A stretch of 64,000 bases of DNA from Microcebus murinus (Eukaryota; Chordata; Mammalia; Primates; Cheirogaleidae): the NCBI RefSeq assembly GCF_040939455.1, contig NC_134109.1:30769501-30833500 (forward strand), given 5' to 3'. The position numbers were made by a program, and so were the translations under genes. Below the pieces are notes generated by a model. It did not search any database. It was given only the letters and a program-made list of their open reading frames with translations, and was not told the DNA's origin. Of this stretch, positions 31,106-45,483 are shown in pieces; position 1 is the stretch's first letter; every line of letters begins with the position of its first letter.

Positions 31106-34094
31106 ATGGCTCAAGAGAGAAATCAAAGCAACAACATCCAACCCAACAGAATGAACAGTAATCTACCTTACCTATCAGTTCTCTCAATAAATGTGAATGG
31201 CTTAAACTCTCCACTCAAGAGACATAGGCTGGCTGAATGGATAAGAAAATGCAGGCCAAGTATGTGCTATCTTCAGGAAACACATCTAACCTGCAAGGAT
31301 GCATATAGACTAAAAGTAAAAGGTTGGAGATCAGTATTCCAGGCAAGTGGAAGCCAAAAGAAGGCTGGCGTGGAAGTTCTAATTTCAGATGATTTAGTTT
31401 TTAAACCAACAAAAGTAGTGAAAGACAAAGAGGGTCATTATATAATGGTGAAGGGCACACTTCAACAAGAAGAGATAACAATTTTAAGTATATATGCACC
31501 CAACTTAGGTGCACCCAGTTTCATAAAGCAAACCTTACTGGAGCTAAGCAAATGGATTAATAGCAACTCCATAATCACCGGAGATTTCAACACCCCACTG
31601 ACGGCACGAGACAGGTCCTCCAAACAGAAAATTAATAAAGAAATAATGAACTTAAACAAAACCTTGGAACAACTGGGTCTGACTGACATCTACAGGACAT
31701 TCTACCCAAAATCCACTGAATATACGTTCTTCTCATCAGCTCACGGGGCATTCTCTAAGATTGACCATATCCTAGCACACAAAGTAAATCTCAAGAAATT
31801 TAAAAAAATAGATATCATACCATGTACCTTCTCAGATCACAGTGGAATAAAAGTAGAAATCAACCCTAACACAAACTCACATTTCTACACAAAAACGTGG
31901 AAATTAAACAACCTCCTACTAAATGATTACTTCATAAATGAAGAAATCAAGATGGAAATAAAAAAATTCTATGAAGAAAACGACAATGGAGAGACAAGTC
32001 ATCAAATCCTCTGGGACACAGCTAAGGCAGTTCTGAGAGGAAAGTTTATCTGCATAAATGCCTATAACCAAAAGACAAAAAGATCACAAATAGACAATCT
32101 AACGAAACGACTCAAAGAGCTGGAAAAAGAAGGACAGACCAACCCCAAACCCAGCAGAAGAAGTGAAATCAACAAGATCAAATCAGAAGTAAACGAAATT
32201 GAAAACAGGGAAGCTATTCAGGAGATTAATAAAGCAAAAAGTTGGTTCTTTGAAAAAATAAACAAAATTGACACACCATTGGCTAAGCTAACGAAAAGCA
32301 GAAAAGAGAAATCTCTAAGAAGCTCCATCAGGAACACAAAAGGAGATAGCACAGCTGATCCCAAAGAGATACAAGATATAATTTATGAATACTACAAAAA
32401 TATTTATGCACGCAAACTGGAAAATGTGGAGGAAATGGACAAATTTCTGGAAACATACAGCCTCCCTAGGCTCAACCAGGAAGAAATAGATTCCCTGAAC
32501 AGACCAATCTCAACAGCTGAAATAGAAACAGCAATTAAAAATCTCCCTAAAAAGAAAAGTCCCGGTCCAGATGGCTTCACACCCGAATTTTACCACACTT
32601 ACAAAGAAGAACTAGTACCTATCCTGTAGAAACTATTCCGCAACATCGAGAAGAATGGAAACCTCCCCAACACCTTTTATGAAGCGAATATTACTCTGAT
32701 ACCAAACCCAGGAAAGGATGCAACAATAAAAGGAAACTACAGACCAATATCCCTAATGAATACAGATGCAAAAATTTTCAACAAAATCTTAGCTAACCGA
32801 ATCCAGACACTTATCAAAAAAATAATCCATCACGACCAAGTGGGCTTCATCCCAGGGATGCAGGGATGGTTCAACAAACGTAAATCTATAAATGCAATTC
32901 ACCACATAAACAGAAGCAAAAACAAAGACCACATGATTCTTTCAATAGTTGCAGAAAAGGCTTTTGAGAAAATTCAACACCCTTTCATGATACGAACACT
33001 TACTTAAATATGCATAGGACATAGGACATACCTAAAACTGATATAAGCCATATATGACAGACCCATAGCCAACATCATACTGAATGGGGAAAAATGGAAA
33101 GCATTCCCACTTAGAACTGGAACCAGACAAGGCTGCCCACTATCTCCACTTCTGTTCAACATAGTGCTGGAAGTCCTGGCTACAGCAATCAGACAGGAAA
33201 ATGGAATTAAAGGTATCCAAATAGGGGCAGATGAGATCAAATTTTCACTGTTTGCTGATGATATGATATTATATCTAGAAAACCCCAAAGATTCAACCAA
33301 GAAACTCCTGGAACTGATCAATGAATTTCGTAAAGTCTCAGGATACAAAATCAATACACAGAAATCAGAGGCATTCTTATACGCCAACAACAATCCAATT
33401 GAGAACCAAATCAAAGACTCAATTCCCTTCACAATAGCAACAAAGAAATTAAAGTACCTAGGAATATACTTAACCAAGGAGGTAAAAGACCTCTACAGGG
33501 AGAACTATGAAACACTGAGGAAGGAAATAGCACAGGATGTAAACAGATGGAAATCCATACCATGCTCGTGGATCGGCAGACTCAACATCATCAAAATGTC
33601 TATACTGCCCAAACTGACCTACAGATTCAATGCAGTACCTATTAAAATCCCATCAGCATTCTTCACAGATATAGAAAAAATAATTTTACGCTTCGTATGG
33701 AACCAAAGAAGACCCCGAATATCAAGAGCAATTCTAGGCAACAAAAACAAAATGGGAGGCATTAAAAGGCCAGATATCAAGCTATACTAGAAAGCTCTAG
33801 TAATTAAATCAATATGGTATTGGCACAAAAATAGGAATATTGACCAGTGGAACAGATGTGAGAATCCTGATATAAAACCATCCTCATATAGCAATCTAAT
33901 CTTTGACAAAGCAGACGAAAACCTACGCTGGGGAAAAGAATCCCTTTTCAATAAATGGTGCTGGGAAAACTGGATAGCCACCTGTAGAAGGCTAAAACAG
34001 GACCCACACCTTTCACCTCTCACAAAAATCAACTCACGCTGGATAACAGACTTAAACCTAAGGTATGAAACTATTAGAATTCTAGAGGAAAAAG
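31106..34094 (+). pseudogene. L1 ORF2, broken, unit 1
   Basis: Endonuclease and reverse transcriptase as in unit 0, with an additional private stop at 32627-32629 (Gln codon to TAG). It also has the three stops shared with unit 0 at 33005, 33044 and 33788. It ends at the deletion junction. Confidence 0.92.
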
Positions 34095-34480
34095 TTAATC
34101 GAACTGCCTCATGTAAGTCAACTGGCGTAAGTGAAACTGCTGATTATATTTCCATTCCCTCAGATTCCGTTGGAATATTCGAGAACTTCATACAAAGTAA
34201 ATTATACTTTACCTCATTGGGTCTGGTATCTTTGTCTCACAATTTCTGTGAAATTCATCCACGTTCTTGCATGTTTTAGTATTTTGTTCATATTATTATT
34301 GAGTATTTTTCCACTGAACGAATATAAATTTGTTTACCCATTAAGCTATTGAGGATTAGTTCTCGGTTTCTAGGTTGTGGAATAAACTTATCAATAATGC
34401 TGCTATGAACATTCATTGGCACGACTGTGGACTGTGACTAAGTTCCTAGGACTGGAATTGCTTGACCATAAGGTAAGCAA
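34095..34480 (-). repeat. LTR end remnant plus old antisense L1 fragment, unit 1
   Basis: Copy of 18660-19045, with the old L1 part at about 34210-34480. Confidence 0.6.
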
Positions 34481-35074
34481 AAGTTTAACTCGATAATAAA
34501 CTATTATTACACATCCTAATTTTTCTATTCTTGACATCACTTTACTCTTATAATCCATCAATCACACCCAACTCCATCTAGTTTCTATAAAGTGCACTTC
34601 TACCCTCAGAATTCCTTTAAGGAATTGAGCTTCCCTCTCCTTACCATTTGTTTACAATTCCCTCTTTTAATTTCATGTTGAATCGTTTCCTCATTTAGGA
34701 TTAAGAAATAAGTGATTAGCTACCCCTGGTTTGCACCAATGCCATTTGTTCTTCCCCCATTTACGACTCCCCTTAGAGAACATGAACTTTTAAGCCCAAT
34801 TCTACAACAGTTTTCTTAATTCCTTCTATTTTGTCCCCTTCTTCCCTAGGTCCCCAGGCCTGGGTCCTCAGCTCACTGAGCACAGCCTCCCCTGATGAGC
34901 ACACCATTGTTATGTAATAGTCTAACCCTGCCCATTCAGCTGTCAGGAAGCCCCAAGCCTGCAACCTCACTCTGCTTTCTTCATGGGTGCCCTGGTGAGA
35001 AGGTTGATGTTTTGGGGGTAGTCTTGCCTACCTCCCACTTGACTGCATTTTTCTGGGCAAAGGCGCTCTTACTC
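34481..35074 (+). promoter_or_regulatory. ADAM-2 upstream region with candidate 3' splice site
   Basis: Same layout as upstream of ADAM-1. A pyrimidine tract ends in AG at 34848-34849. No gene. Confidence 0.4.
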
Positions 35075-37357
35075 ATGGGGCCTGCCTGGCTCCAGGTCCC
35101 CCTGACGGGTACTCTCTGGTTACTGGTGCTCTGGGCATTTCTATCCCCTGTCTGCTGCTCCCATGATCCACCAGTATGGCGCTTCGCTTCCTCTGAAATT
35201 GTGATCCCTAGGAAAGTGCCCCCTAGGAGGGGTGGAGTTGAGACGCCAGACCAGCTCTCCTACAGCATACGCTTCCAGGGCAGAAGGCATGTGATCCACA
35301 TGAAGCTGAAGAAGGCCTTGCTGCCCAGACATTTTCCTATTATTACTAATAATGACCAAGGGGCCATGCAGGAGGACTATCCCTTTGTTCCCCGAGACTG
35401 TTACTACTACAGCTACCTGGAAGGAGTTCCGGGGTCCATGGCCACACTGGACACTTGCTATGGAGGTCTGCGTGGCATGATACAGGTGGATGACTCCACT
35501 TACGAAATCAAACCTCTGGAGGCATCTTCCAAATTTGAACACCTGGTATCTTTGCTTGTGTCAGAAGAAAGACCAGGAGAGGCTCAAAAGTGTAACATTG
35601 ACGACGAACAGGTGAATGAAGCATTTGAAAAGGTAAAACTTGCTGAAATTCCTAGAGCAGGCCCCGTTTATTTGTGGAGGCTTCATAAGAGACATATAAA
35701 AATTCACTACACAATTTCTAGTTCATTATCTTCAAAGATGGGTAAGAATATGACATTCATGATAGAGAATGTACTGATTATCAACAGCATACTACATACC
35801 ATTTTCAAACAAGTTGATCTAAATGTCTTCATACGTGTTATGTGCATATGGAGGGATGAGGATCCTGTACCCCTTGATCGATTCCCTAATATCCACGAGT
35901 CTGTATCTGATTTTGGTTTGTGGAAATCTAAAGGAATTTATCAGGTAGCTTCACATGATACTTCACTTCTTTTAACAGGACATGCAGTTAAAGGAGCCCA
36001 CTATTATACCAACTGGGATGCAATATGCAATCCCAACTGGGGATCAGTGTATGTATTTGTAACAAGGGTTCACATATTTTTTGCTGCAACTGTTGCAGCA
36101 CATTCAATATGTCATCACATGGGTGTAGACCATGATGCGGAGTATTGTGTTTGTTTTCGAAGAAGCCACTGTCTCATGAGAAATCCGGCTGGTCTTCGAG
36201 ATCTAATGAGTAATTGTACTTTCTATCGTATTCATCGAAGAGTACATGAATGGGATCCTTGTATAGGTTGGCCAAACCCTACTCCGTATAAAAATTTTCC
36301 TTATGTAGCACCCCGCTGTGGAGACAAGATCAAAAATGCGCAAGAAGAGTGTGATTGTGGCTCATTTAAAGACTGTGTTAATGATAGGTGTTGCGAAACC
36401 AATTGTGTCCTCAAAGGCGGCAGTCAATGTAACACAGGAGCTTGTTGCCAGAGGTGTAAACATGCTCCTTCTGGAATGATTTGCAGGGAAACACTTGGTA
36501 TTTGTGATCTACCGGAATACTGTACTGGGCAAAACGAGACGTGTCCACCTGATGTCTACATTCAGGATGGAACTCCATGTTCAGCAGTAGCTGTTTGTGT
36601 GAGCGGAAACTGCAGTGACCGTGACTTGCAGTGTCAAGCCCTTTTTGGCTATGAAGTAAAAGATAGTAAACCAGTATGCTATCAAAAATTGAATATCATG
36701 GGTGACCGATTTGGAAACTGTGGGATTAGGTTAGTACGAGGGGGAGGTAAATCTGTGAAGTGTGAAGAAAAGGACGTTTTTTGTGGAATGCTGCACTGTA
36801 GTGGTGTCAAAACTCTTCCGGGTGGAGGTGAACACACTACCTTTCATAGAATAATAATGCACGATGCTCAAGAAGAAGAATGCTCTGGATATGATGCACA
36901 CTTCGGAACAGAATTGCCAGAAATGGGGCTTGTAGTGGATGGTGCAACGTGTGGCCCAGGAAGCTACTGTGTACAACAGAATTGTACGTTTTATCAGGAC
37001 ATGAAGTTTGACTGTGATGTGAAGACATGCAATTTCAGAGGAGTGTGCAACAACAAAAAACATTGTCACTGTATTCGTGGTTGGAAACCACCAACTTGTG
37101 AAGTGAGAGGAGTAGGTGGCAGTTTAGATAGTGGCCCTCCACCTAATACTGAAGCTGGTTTTCGAGCCAGCATACGTGTGAATATAAACCATGCGCTAAT
37201 TTTTGTCTTGATTCGTTTCAGTCTTTTTCTGTTTATACTTATCATCGGTTGCCTTACACAAGCAACGCGATCTGTAGAAGAGGTAACAGTGGAAGCTACT
37301 GAAGCACCTAAAGCACATAAAGCACATAAAGACTTGGTAAAGTCTCCCAAGAAATAA
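35075..37357 (+). CDS. Testis-type ADAM, single-exon, catalytically inactive (ADAM-2)
   Basis: 760 residues from the signal-peptide Met at 35075 (an upstream in-frame ATG is at 34895). The predicted protein is identical to ADAM-1 by eye. Three silent base changes were noticed in the frame, one of them upstream of the preferred Met. The zinc motif has the same Ser344 in place of Glu, and the same Lys/His tail is present. The near-identity, together with a shared upstream deletion, means ADAM-1 and ADAM-2 arose by a very recent duplication or were recently homogenised. The open frame has stayed intact, but at this age that is weak evidence of selection. An assembly duplication would look the same except for the scattered private differences seen here. 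Confidence 0.93.
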   Translation: MGPAWLQVPLTGTLWLLVLWAFLSPVCCSHDPPVWRFASSEIVIPRKVPPRRGGVETPDQLSYSIRFQGRRHVIHMKLKKALLPRHFPIITNNDQGAMQEDYPFVPRDCYYYSYLEGVPGSMATLDTCYGGLRGMIQVDDSTYEIKPLEASSKFEHLVSLLVSEERPGEAQKCNIDDEQVNEAFEKVKLAEIPRAGPVYLWRLHKRHIKIHYTISSSLSSKMGKNMTFMIENVLIINSILHTIFKQVDLNVFIRVMCIWRDEDPVPLDRFPNIHESVSDFGLWKSKGIYQVASHDTSLLLTGHAVKGAHYYTNWDAICNPNWGSVYVFVTRVHIFFAATVAAHSICHHMGVDHDAEYCVCFRRSHCLMRNPAGLRDLMSNCTFYRIHRRVHEWDPCIGWPNPTPYKNFPYVAPRCGDKIKNAQEECDCGSFKDCVNDRCCETNCVLKGGSQCNTGACCQRCKHAPSGMICRETLGICDLPEYCTGQNETCPPDVYIQDGTPCSAVAVCVSGNCSDRDLQCQALFGYEVKDSKPVCYQKLNIMGDRFGNCGIRLVRGGGKSVKCEEKDVFCGMLHCSGVKTLPGGGEHTTFHRIIMHDAQEEECSGYDAHFGTELPEMGLVVDGATCGPGSYCVQQNCTFYQDMKFDCDVKTCNFRGVCNNKKHCHCIRGWKPPTCEVRGVGGSLDSGPPPNTEAGFRASIRVNINHALIFVLIRFSLFLFILIIGCLTQATRSVEEVTVEATEAPKAHKAHKDLVKSPKK

Positions 37358-40040
37358 TAATGAAAGCCCATGCAGAGGGGAAACTCACATTGGCACTTAT
37401 TGTGAGAAATGATCAATAATCACTCTGACAACAACAGAATCTTTCGGCAATTCTGACGTCATCTGGCAATAAAATCACTTTGCAATTTGTGTCTGCTCGT
37501 GTCCTTAATACTCCCGTAGATGAGGGCATAAACCCTTAGACACTAACAAGAGGACCTGTACTTATTTACCATTTGGTGTCTAATATTTTCTAGATACCCC
37601 TGTAGCAAGTCTTGTGTGCAGTTGTATGTGCTTGTTTTTAACACTCTTAAGGTCTTTTTCTGATTGGTTATGTACGAGATTTCTGTTATTTGTCCATATC
37701 ATTGTTAGTGCTAAACAAATAAGCATAAAAAGTAATTTTGGCAGAGGTGCAACAGGAAGATTAAACATCTTTTGCGTCACAGGTGCCTTGAATCTCAGCA
37801 GTGGTCAGGCCACCTGCTGACTGTGAGATCATACGCACAGTCTTAATAGTCCAGAGTTTCAAGGTGCACATTTTACCGTCGGAGATGAAATGTACTTTCC
37901 CAACGCTTCTGTGGCAATTAAAAGAAAGCACTTAAGAAAGGCCCGGGACAGTTTAGGCACTTAGTATGTGCTATCTGCTATCATTCTCATTATTATTCTT
38001 GTGTCGCGCTGTACCTGGGGTATTCCACATGTAATGTCTTTGGCATGTTATCTTTATTTTTAAGTCAGGACCTAAGGAGTCATTCTTCACTGATACATCA
38101 CTTCTTAACGTCTCTGCTTGTCGAAGTCATAGGATCTCATTTTTTAAATCTCAGGAAGTGCCTAAGTACAGCCTGCCTATAAATCCTAGGATGAAGCTGA
38201 AACCTGATGTATGTACAGACATAAAATTTTAGCTAAAGGGAATCGGGAAGAATCACTTCAGAAACAGTGCACTAGAACAGGATCCGATACCCAGGAATGA
38301 TTACATTCCTTCTGTTTAAACAACTCAGGTCTGAGATCAAATCTCTGTATGCAAATAGCAAATCTCTTTCTGAAAATGTCAAATCTGAATGCAGGTAGCC
38401 AGCAAAGGAGAGAGGAAGGATGTAGAACTAGAGAATCAATAGGGTTGCTGCCTAAGACATTGTAGTTTGTCCATCTTTTGTATAGCTCTGTTGGCCCCCA
38501 TGTTTTGTCCAGTTGGCTTAATTGGAAAAGTCGCCCGGGTCTTCCTCCAGGGATGGGTTTGATCCCCTGTTACTGTGTCCTTGTCAAACATCAGTAGGTG
38601 CATTTGCACCTGGCACCACTGCCTACTAACAACCAGGCTGGATGACCATTTACTAAACCGGGTTCTATATCCGTGACCCAAAGGCAATTATTGAAAGTAC
38701 AGTGTGTCGTCCAACAAGGAGAGTCATTTTGTTACTGTTTGAGCAGACCTTTTGTCAAAGTATTATAACTGTACGGCCTCGTGGCCTGTTTTTCTCTGTC
38801 TCTCTTTTTTCCTCCTGTCCAATATCTGCTCATATCCTTTCTGGTCTGTTTTGTATTTGTGAAGCAGTTTTGTTTTCCCCAAGCTGTTTCATCTGTAGTT
38901 CCATCAGTTCGAATGTGTGTGGTTTTCGCTGTGTTCATGTTGCTATGTTGAAAGTACTGAACTGTGTGTTTCAACTGGAGAAGAGGTCTGGTGTGACAGA
39001 CAACTTGATTATTTCTGAATAGCATCTGATAATTCAGGTTAAAGGCCCTAAACAAAAAGGTGTTCATGTCAGCATTAAGGCCTAATATGAGTGTTCATTA
39101 AAAGCGGCCCCTCGTTGGTGCCAGAGATTTGAGACAGGCTCATCACACCCGTGTAACCTTGATGGCATTAACTCAGTCAACATAAGGGCAGAAAACTTCA
39201 GAGTCACCTTTAAGACGTTTCCCTCCTATTTTTAGAACATCCGTGTGTCAAAGGGAGGTGGTATTCCAGGTCAAACGGTAAGTGCTAGCTGGAGAGTGGA
39301 GGAGGAGCAAGGGGCCCCAAAAGAAGACAGGGATCCGGATAGAAGGCAGATGAGACAAGGGCGGGGTTATAACAGACAGGAAGGGGAAGGTCTTTGGGAA
39401 GGGAAGAACATTGAGGTTGTTGAAAAGAGGCCTCAAAAAGGCTAGAGTCTGTTCAAAAGGTTTCTTTTCTTGATTTCTTCATGCCAACGGGAGTAATCTA
39501 TCCCTGGCGTGTCAGGTATTCCATTATCCTTCTTTTCTAAGATGCCACAAAAATGCACAAGTTTGACATGTCCCAAGTTACCCAGAGGCCACTGCTGTTC
39601 AAAATTATACTTTCTGGAATCATGCCACTGATGACTTTAATGGATTTACAAACTTTGTGCCGATGATATACCCAGCACAGATCTGGCCAGGGGTTTAGGT
39701 TGAACAGGAGTTTGCATAGTAAGAGACGTCTGAGAGAGCCTTGCCCTATCTTAGGAAAATCGCCTAAATCCTGCACTCATCCAAAGAATTGCAAAAGACA
39801 AAAGGAAAATACTGACTTCACTCTCACAAAAAGTTGGCCTACAAAAGAATCAAGGCCTGCAAACTCCATGCTATGAGGAAAACAAATCATAGAACAGGAA
39901 CAGGACTCACCTCTCCACTCCAGGAAATCAGGATTTTTTGATACATGCTGTCTTTGACCCACAACTGGGCAGTGTTGGGGGTTTGTCCAAAACTATCCCA
40001 AGTAACAACACAAAACTATCAAATGTATATGTGTATGCGT

Positions 40041-40041
<1 letters not shown>
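37358..40041. other. Unit 2 backbone with intact ERV empty site
   Basis: Same backbone as unit 1. The empty site GTCTG is at 38986-38990. No gene recognised. Confidence 0.7.
37468..37473 (+). terminator. Poly(A) signal of ADAM-2
   Basis: AATAAA about 110 bp after the stop, as in the other copies. Confidence 0.6.

Positions 40042-40077
<36 letters not shown>
40042..40077. repeat. (CA)n microsatellite, unit 2
   Basis: Pure CA run of about 36 bp, the shortest of the four. The following GAGATATT is also shortened to GATATT. Confidence 0.97.
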
Positions 40078-40079
<2 letters not shown>

Positions 40080-41751
40080 TATTGAAGTGACTCAAGAAGG
40101 CTTTAAAGGCTTTATTCAGTTGAGGCATATCAGGGGACTACCTGAAGGCTAGGTGACATCACAAGCGAACCAGGATCAGGGTTTTTACAAGCTAGGAAGG
40201 ATTTGAATAAGTGTCCTTGTCATTTCAACCGTAGCGGCGGTTTTCACCTTGATCAAAACTTGTGGATGCGTTTGTTCCTGTTTTCCTGCCCCTTGATTGG
40301 AGTCCAATAACCAACAAAATGGTACTTCTGAGAACTGTTTTTACAAACCTTGGGATGTTTTTTGGATAGTCATGGAACGTGGGAGGTATATAGTAAACAC
40401 AAAAAAGAAAGAAAGGAAAAATATAAAGGGATAAATGTAGAAGGAAGCAGGGACCCAGAGCACTTGCTGTCACGTTTGTCTTAAGTCTTTTGCACCTTCA
40501 TTTCACAGGGGTCTGAGACCTCAGGTCAACTTTGCTGTACGCACCCATTCAGTTACCATTGCGTTAGGGTAGTTCCACATGGCTCCTAAGTCAGTTCCCT
40601 AGTTTACCCATATGATTCTCCATGCCTCTACTGAGGATCAGCAATGTTACCACCCCTTGCGATTCCAGGATCTACCACCCCCTCCCCCCAAATGATGACG
40701 CCCCACCTGCTGGTCCTTGGATACAAGATGTCTGATGTGGCCTGATGTCAGCCATAGCTTGCAGGTCTATGGGACTCATGCTGTTCCAGGGTGGTCAATG
40801 GCAAAGTCTGTCTAATGTTGACTGGACAAATAACTTTCCCCCTTGGTTGTTCAGGGCCTCTCCCAGGGCGGATGGTTCTTGGTGCTACAAGAACCAAGCA
40901 AAATCTTCACGCTACAAAAATCTTCATGCTTTCTCACTACCCCATATGTGACGCTACAGATCTCTACCGTAGACCTTCTTTTCGACTCTCCAGTCCTTTT
41001 TATCCCAGGCCCCAGACCGGTCAGTAAGGCCACTGGACACATCAGGTGGTATTTCATCAGCGGTCTCATAAGATAAGGTCCACTCTCCTTCCACATAAGG
41101 AAGATGACCAAGTGTACTGGTCATAACTCTGGCCGAGACAAACGGTTTTTCCTTTGCACTCTTTTTATACAGTTACCTCTCCAGAGCAATGTTACACAGC
41201 CATCTTCCATTTGGGGTTAGAACCCACATACTACCCATCCATAAACCAAATTCGGACATTACATTCTTCCTTCAGCTGGCTAAACAAATCCCCTTGGGGT
41301 CATGTATGCAGGCTGAGTGAGGTGCACAGCAAAACAATGGTGAATGATATGGTAACTGCTCACAGAGCTTACACATGCCTTCTCCTCTGCTATGAGCTTG
41401 TTATGCGATGTCCCATTTTTATCTTGCTTACTGTTCATTGCTGCCAGACTCCTCTGACTTGAGGTTCTAACAGAACCTGGCTCATACTGGACCATACAGG
41501 GCATGTGATCATTTGGAGCCACATGGTCAAAAATCTCATTTTTCCCAGGGCCCAGTTACACACCAAAAGCTACAGTTACACATCCACAGGCAGATGGCAG
41601 GGCCTTGCTTCGAAACACCAACGGCCCACATTGTGATTCTCCCTCTGGAGCTGGCCACAGATTCCACGCTGCATCTTTTCCCAGCATGGATACCCTCACA
41701 GGGCCAAAGACTGAGGGTGTGACAGGCTTTATGGCCCACGTCATTTGTACC
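40078..41751 (-). repeat. Probable decayed ERV sequence, unit 2
   Basis: Copy of 9218-10893. No gene. Confidence 0.35.
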
Positions 41752-42147
41752 TGTAGCGGAGGCTAGAGATCACCTCTACTCAGGTTGGTTCTTAAATGTG
41801 ATGTTCAGCTGGGTTTAGGAACCAAATTGCCACGAGATAGATTAACGAGAGAAAAGCATACATGTCTTACTTAAGTTTTACATGGACATGGGGTTTCTCA
41901 CAAGAATGTAAAGACCCAAATTAATGGGGCCAAGGCAGAAAGCTTTTGTAATTTTTAGACAAAAAAATGATGCCTTTGTGAAGAAATGCCAGGACTGAGG
42001 GATCTGGGACAGGGGCAGTAAATCCCAGGGAGATCACTAGGAGATCTGTTGGGGGTGGGAGTTATAAAGGTAGTGGGAGGTAAGGGTTACTTCAGTAAGT
42101 ATATCTGTACAGGACTATTGCAGCAACAATTTCAAGTCTCTGCCGAT
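41752..42147 (-). repeat. Minus-strand LTR, unit 2
   Basis: Copy of 10894-11290, one base shorter in an A-run near 41960. Confidence 0.5.
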
Positions 42148-42233
42148 AGGGTTATCTTCTCATCCTGCTGCAGAGAAGGCATCTGTCCCAAAGAAGGCGT
42201 TTTTATGGCTTGCAACATGTAAGGAAGGGCAGG

Positions 42234-43957
42234 TCAGATCGCTCCCTCTGCAATCACACTTTCTGAAGAGCTTCCAGCGTGAATAATCGATATACCAATT
42301 TGGCAGATTTTGGAGTTGCATATTTTTAACTCCTTTATTTCCCCAGTCTGAAACTTCCCTAACAGTTTCAAACATGAAAAGCTAGTTGGTATTATGGAGA
42401 GAAGAATTGGGTTAGGACCTGATTGGTGAGGGATTTGCAAAGGGAGAGGAGAACACAGATTACAGCGCGAATGGGCCAGCAGTAAAGAACAAATAAATAC
42501 AAGAACATTTCCCCATATCCCATTAAACCAATCTCCTATCCCTAGGAATAGGCCAGTCCAATTGAACGGTTCAGCCTCATTTATATGACGAAGAGTGTTT
42601 ACCTTGGCCTTCCTAAAGAGCAGATTAGACTCAATTTGTCCCCAACAATTTACATAGAAGCAGCACTCCTCGCCGAAGATTGCACAAGCGCCTCCTTGCA
42701 CACTGGCTGTCAGGGTATCCAGAACTCGGAGAATTTGAAGTACCAGAGAGGCTAAACTGTTAACTTCTTACTGAGGTGTTCTCAATGCTTGCACAATAAT
42801 GCCGAACTCTTGTTCTATTTCTGTGGAAAGACTGAGAATTTCCCTTTCCGTTTCGTAAGTTCCAGCCCCGGAAAATGGATCCCAGCACCGAAACGAACTT
42901 ACAGTTGTAATACACAAGTGGGTTTTCTATAACATCTTGTCCTGTACATTTGTGTGTCACCACTTTATGAATAAAGGAGCCCACATTTGTGATTTGGCAT
43001 TTAGGAGGAGTACCTGACGACAGAGGTGTTAGATATCTAAGCCTGTGTACTTCTGACCATCTAGGTGAGAGCCCGTCATACACCTTGTCTCCGCGCAAGA
43101 TCAAAAGACCAGTGTGGTCCACAAACAAGGTCAGAGTGAAATTTGTGATCCACCAGATTGGGGTTTGTTGTGCCTTGTCCTCCGTTATATTGGTATCTGT
43201 GCATCTCTGTGTGTCCCTGTCAGTCCATGGGAGCAGAACAGGTTGCACGATATCTGCCATAGGAGATCACCGGTAGTTTGGTTTTGGCAGATATGGGGCT
43301 TGATTTTGTCCTCTGGCCAAAATAATCTAGATTTTTGGTCTATCTGTATATCATCTTTGGTGTCTGTTGGTCTCATGAGGGGAGAGGGAGCAACTCCAAG
43401 TTGCACAGGGCTGGTTTGTGGGTGATTTGGCAAGTGTCTGTACCATAAGAGTCCGTGTGAGGACCATTGATGACCTTCGGTGAGAGGCTTAAGGGTGCCA
43501 TCTGTGCAATCAGATCCCAGGGTTGGAGTGTAGCACCACCTCGGCATGTTTTCTAAGAACGGCCCAGCACCATCTCTGCTTTCAGTGTCGAGGGAGGAGT
43601 TCTAACGACTTTACCTTGAGCTCTAACAGAGGCTTCTCTGTGTCCGGTAAACTCACCATAAACAGAAGCGGTGTGATGTTATTTTCTCAGCCGTAGATGC
43701 CATACCATTGTCATACATCCACAATCCAAACTTGGTCCACCAGGCACTTGCATCAGCAGGAATAAAATAAGCTCAGGTTCTTTTGCATAATCTAGATGTT
43801 GACATAACCAGCAAGCAGATCAGTGAGTTAACGTGGCCAGAGTTCGGAAGAATCGTGCAAGGTGGTGTCGGGTCTGTGTCTAACCGATTGAGAGAACAGT
43901 AAGGGTTAATAATAGCAAGACAGAGCTTGAAACTAAGTCCATAGCCGAGGATCAGAA
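42234..43957 (-). pseudogene. Retroviral env remnant, minus strand, unit 2
   Basis: Copy of the unit 0 remnant, with frames at 43547-43185, 43260-42760 and 42701-42234. The broken structure and the CX6CC motif are the same. Confidence 0.7.
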
Positions 43958-45483
43958 GGAGAATAGAATAGACTGAGACAGTCTCTACTCAGACTTTTAA
44001 CAGGTGGTCAAAGAGCGGGGAAAGCTTCATTAAAAAGAGAAGGGGGGGTGTGAGGATCAAGATGGCGGACGAGAAACACTGCCAGACAGAGTGTCTCTGC
44101 AGAAATGACAGATTCTAGCAGAAATTAGAAAAAAGAAGCAAGAAGATGAGCATACAGCGGACGATGGCCGGAAGGAGGGGTACCTGAGACCCCGGGAGAC
44201 TCCACGGGACGAGGCTACGGAGGAGAACTGGAAGCTGAGACCGCCGGAGCGGCCCAGGGACAAGCGGGAAGGGTAGGTGGATCAGTCACCTTTCCCCTCC
44301 CCTGCATATGGGACTGCTGGTGGGCTCCCCAGCGGGTGGAGAGACTTCCGGACACCAGCCTGAGGGCGGCCGCTGCCAGCTAGCGGTGAGCCTGTGGCGG
44401 ACACGGCACCAGGCTCCCAACTCCCTCCGGGCACCTCCGTGTGCACAGACCCGAGCCGCGCGGCAGGCGCCATATTGCCTCCTCCTCCCCTTCCCCGACC
44501 CTACCCGCGGCTGCCCAGAGACACAATACAGCCCCTAGCCAGAGGCACCTCCAGGGAACGGGACCTTCCCTTTTGGGACCCTACAGTTGACTAAGGGGAA
44601 CTCAGACTGTGAGCTCCCTACCCGCCAGCCCTCCCAGGTGCTGCTGGCCCGGTGTTCCCAGGAGAATGGTGCAGACTCAGAGGCTGAGAGACATAGACCC
44701 AGCTTGGGCTCCCTGTGGGTGAATTGGGACCGGAACTCCTCTCCCTGGTGGGGATACAGTTTAAACTCTGGGACCCAGAGGTCGGACCTACAGACCAGAT
44801 CCCGTGCACCCAGGTCTAGCATTGCCTGGGGCACAGAAGGGATATATGTGAACAGCCTACTGAGGTGTGTGTGCCTTCAGGGGCAGATCAGCGTCCTAGA
44901 GGGCAACCCTCCTCCCAAAAGGAGGCCGTACACCCAGCCCAGGTGGCGTCTCTGCGCAGGGAACCTCCCCGCCGGCATCACAATCCGGGGAGGCCTGGTG
45001 GCGTGTGGTCTGGCCCGCTGGCAGAGGCCCAGGAGTAGCTGCGGAGTTGGGGAGGGTGGAAAGAAGCGAGGCCCACTCGAGACTGCCGGTCTCAGACAGC
45101 CCCACCCCCCACAAGCAGACTTTCTGGCTGAGCGGGGCCATTCCAGCCCCGCCCTGACAGCTTTTCCTGGAAGCAGAGGACAGAACTTTGACCCCTGCTA
45201 ACGGCATTGGTGGTGCCTGAGGACAGGCTTACCCAACCCAGCTCTGCCCAGAACAAGAGCTGATAACAGGACACAAAAACAATAGCATAGCCTGTTCCTC
45301 CAAGCAAGCGCCACCTACTGACAGGGACAGCATCCTGCACAGCCTTTTCACGGCACCCACTGACTCGTTATACAGGGAGTGGTCGAATCTCACCCACAGA
45401 CACCACCTAACGGCTCAGAAACTAAACAAGGCGTGTGAATACCCAAACAACAACCTAAAGGAAAGAAACAACAACTGATCGAC

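Larger units (their letters stand above)
28619..34094 (+). mobile_element. L1 element, unit 1, 3' end lost
   Basis: Same insertion site as unit 0 (AAAAAGAGA at 28610-28618) and the same deletion junction at the right end. It is nearly identical to the unit 0 copy. Confidence 0.95.
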
